Assembly (NCBI GenBank): GCA_026770575.1
Contig: MU657412.1
Coordinates: 19,919-34,432 of the forward strand
Source of the DNA: Pelagophyceae sp. CCMP2097
Taxonomy: Eukaryota > Sar > Pelagophyceae
Direction of reading: 5' to 3'
DNA: 14,514 bases
A program made the position numbers and the translations under genes. How positions within the stretch are numbered: position 1 is the first letter of the stretch; each line of letters starts with the position of its first letter. Shown one piece after another: positions 14,277 through 14,514 of this stretch. The notes under the pieces were generated by a model. It made no database searches and was not told where the DNA came from. It worked only from the letters and a program-made list of their open reading frames with translations.

Positions 14277-14514
14277 AGTCCCAATCTGTCCAAAAACAGG
14301 CCAAAACAACATGTTGTGAGGCGACTCAACGTTTGGCGATACAATGCGAAGGGCCGGCGGCGCGTCGCCACCCAAGCCGAGCACGCCCCCGGCCAGCCAT
14401 CGAGGCGCAAACAACGTCATCCTTGGTAAATACCAAACGAAGGGCTTAGTCGCCTCACAACATGTTGTTTTGGCCCTTTTAAAGCCAAAAGGACTTAAAT
14501 TCCGCCTTTCCCAG
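14258..14514. mobile_element. long-TIR element, at least 257 bp, reaching the window edge
   Basis: The left end CTAGGAAAGGCGGAATTTAA matches the reverse complement of the right end CTGGGAAAGGCGGAATTTAA. A further 27-bp block containing the palindrome ACAACATGTTGT and ending in GAGGCGACT is perfectly inverted (about 14302-14328 and 14449-14475). Between these blocks 17-18 bp differ. A CGTTTGG/CCAAACG pair continues the symmetry inwards, giving TIRs of about 70-80 bp. The right boundary coincides with the window end, so a target duplication cannot be checked and the element may be longer. No transposase is visible in the GC-rich 110-bp core. Confidence 0.82.

Overview
The window looks like nuclear DNA from a GC-rich eukaryotic microbe. 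The reasons are one convincing short GT-AG intron (84 bp, T-rich, at 10228-10311 on the minus strand), a BTB/T1-kelch protein family, several miniature inverted-repeat transposons, an A-tailed tRNA-like retroposon candidate, and extensive minisatellite DNA. A protist alga, possibly a stramenopile such as a pelagophyte, would fit the style. That is inference, because no marker gene is present. There is no bacterial operon structure, no rRNA and no CRISPR array.

Left part (1-5050). The best protein signal is a minus-strand BTB/T1 (KCTD-like) plus six-kelch gene at 1091-2553. Its kelch half is broken by four single-base losses, all of the same sign. Next come a frameshifted hypothetical ORF with a 49-bp tandem duplication (3060-3459), a strong foldback hairpin (3576-3638), a tRNA-like A-tailed segment (3756-3935), and a miniature inverted-repeat element (4699-5050) with a second inverted repeat nested inside it.

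Middle part (5050-9545). A fragment resembling the C-terminus of a DDE transposase lies at 5170-5337. A TA-flanked MITE (6239-6428) and a 433-bp hAT-like MITE with a perfect 8-bp target duplication (7507-7939) follow. The hAT-like element splits one copy of a degenerate repeat family, and an uninterrupted copy sits just upstream. A 15-bp minisatellite (about 8476-9085) runs directly into a second, truncated BTB/T1 copy (9161-9532, plus strand). That copy has lost its start, coiled coil and kelch repeats. Its C-terminal tail is a dispersed repeat found two or more other times in the window.

Right part (9520-14514). A minus-strand spliced gene of unknown function (about 9520-10423 or further) overlaps the BTB fragment tail in antisense. 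It is followed by 1.3 kb of degenerate 12-bp minisatellite (about 10608-11916), further repeat-rich DNA with a 25-bp tandem array and a perfect 13-bp hairpin, a 106-bp MITE with an 8-bp target duplication (12857-12962), two low-confidence ORFs, and a long-TIR element (14258 to the window end) that may continue past the edge.

Overall this is a gene-poor, transposon- and minisatellite-rich accessory region carrying decayed or partial members of an expanded BTB-kelch family. I found no coordinated multi-gene system. The observations most worth checking are the same-sign frameshifts in the BTB-kelch gene (one on a T TTT TTA slippery heptamer), the BTB exon captured between a minisatellite and a dispersed repeat, the hAT-like element with its paralogous empty site, and the unrecognised spliced gene.
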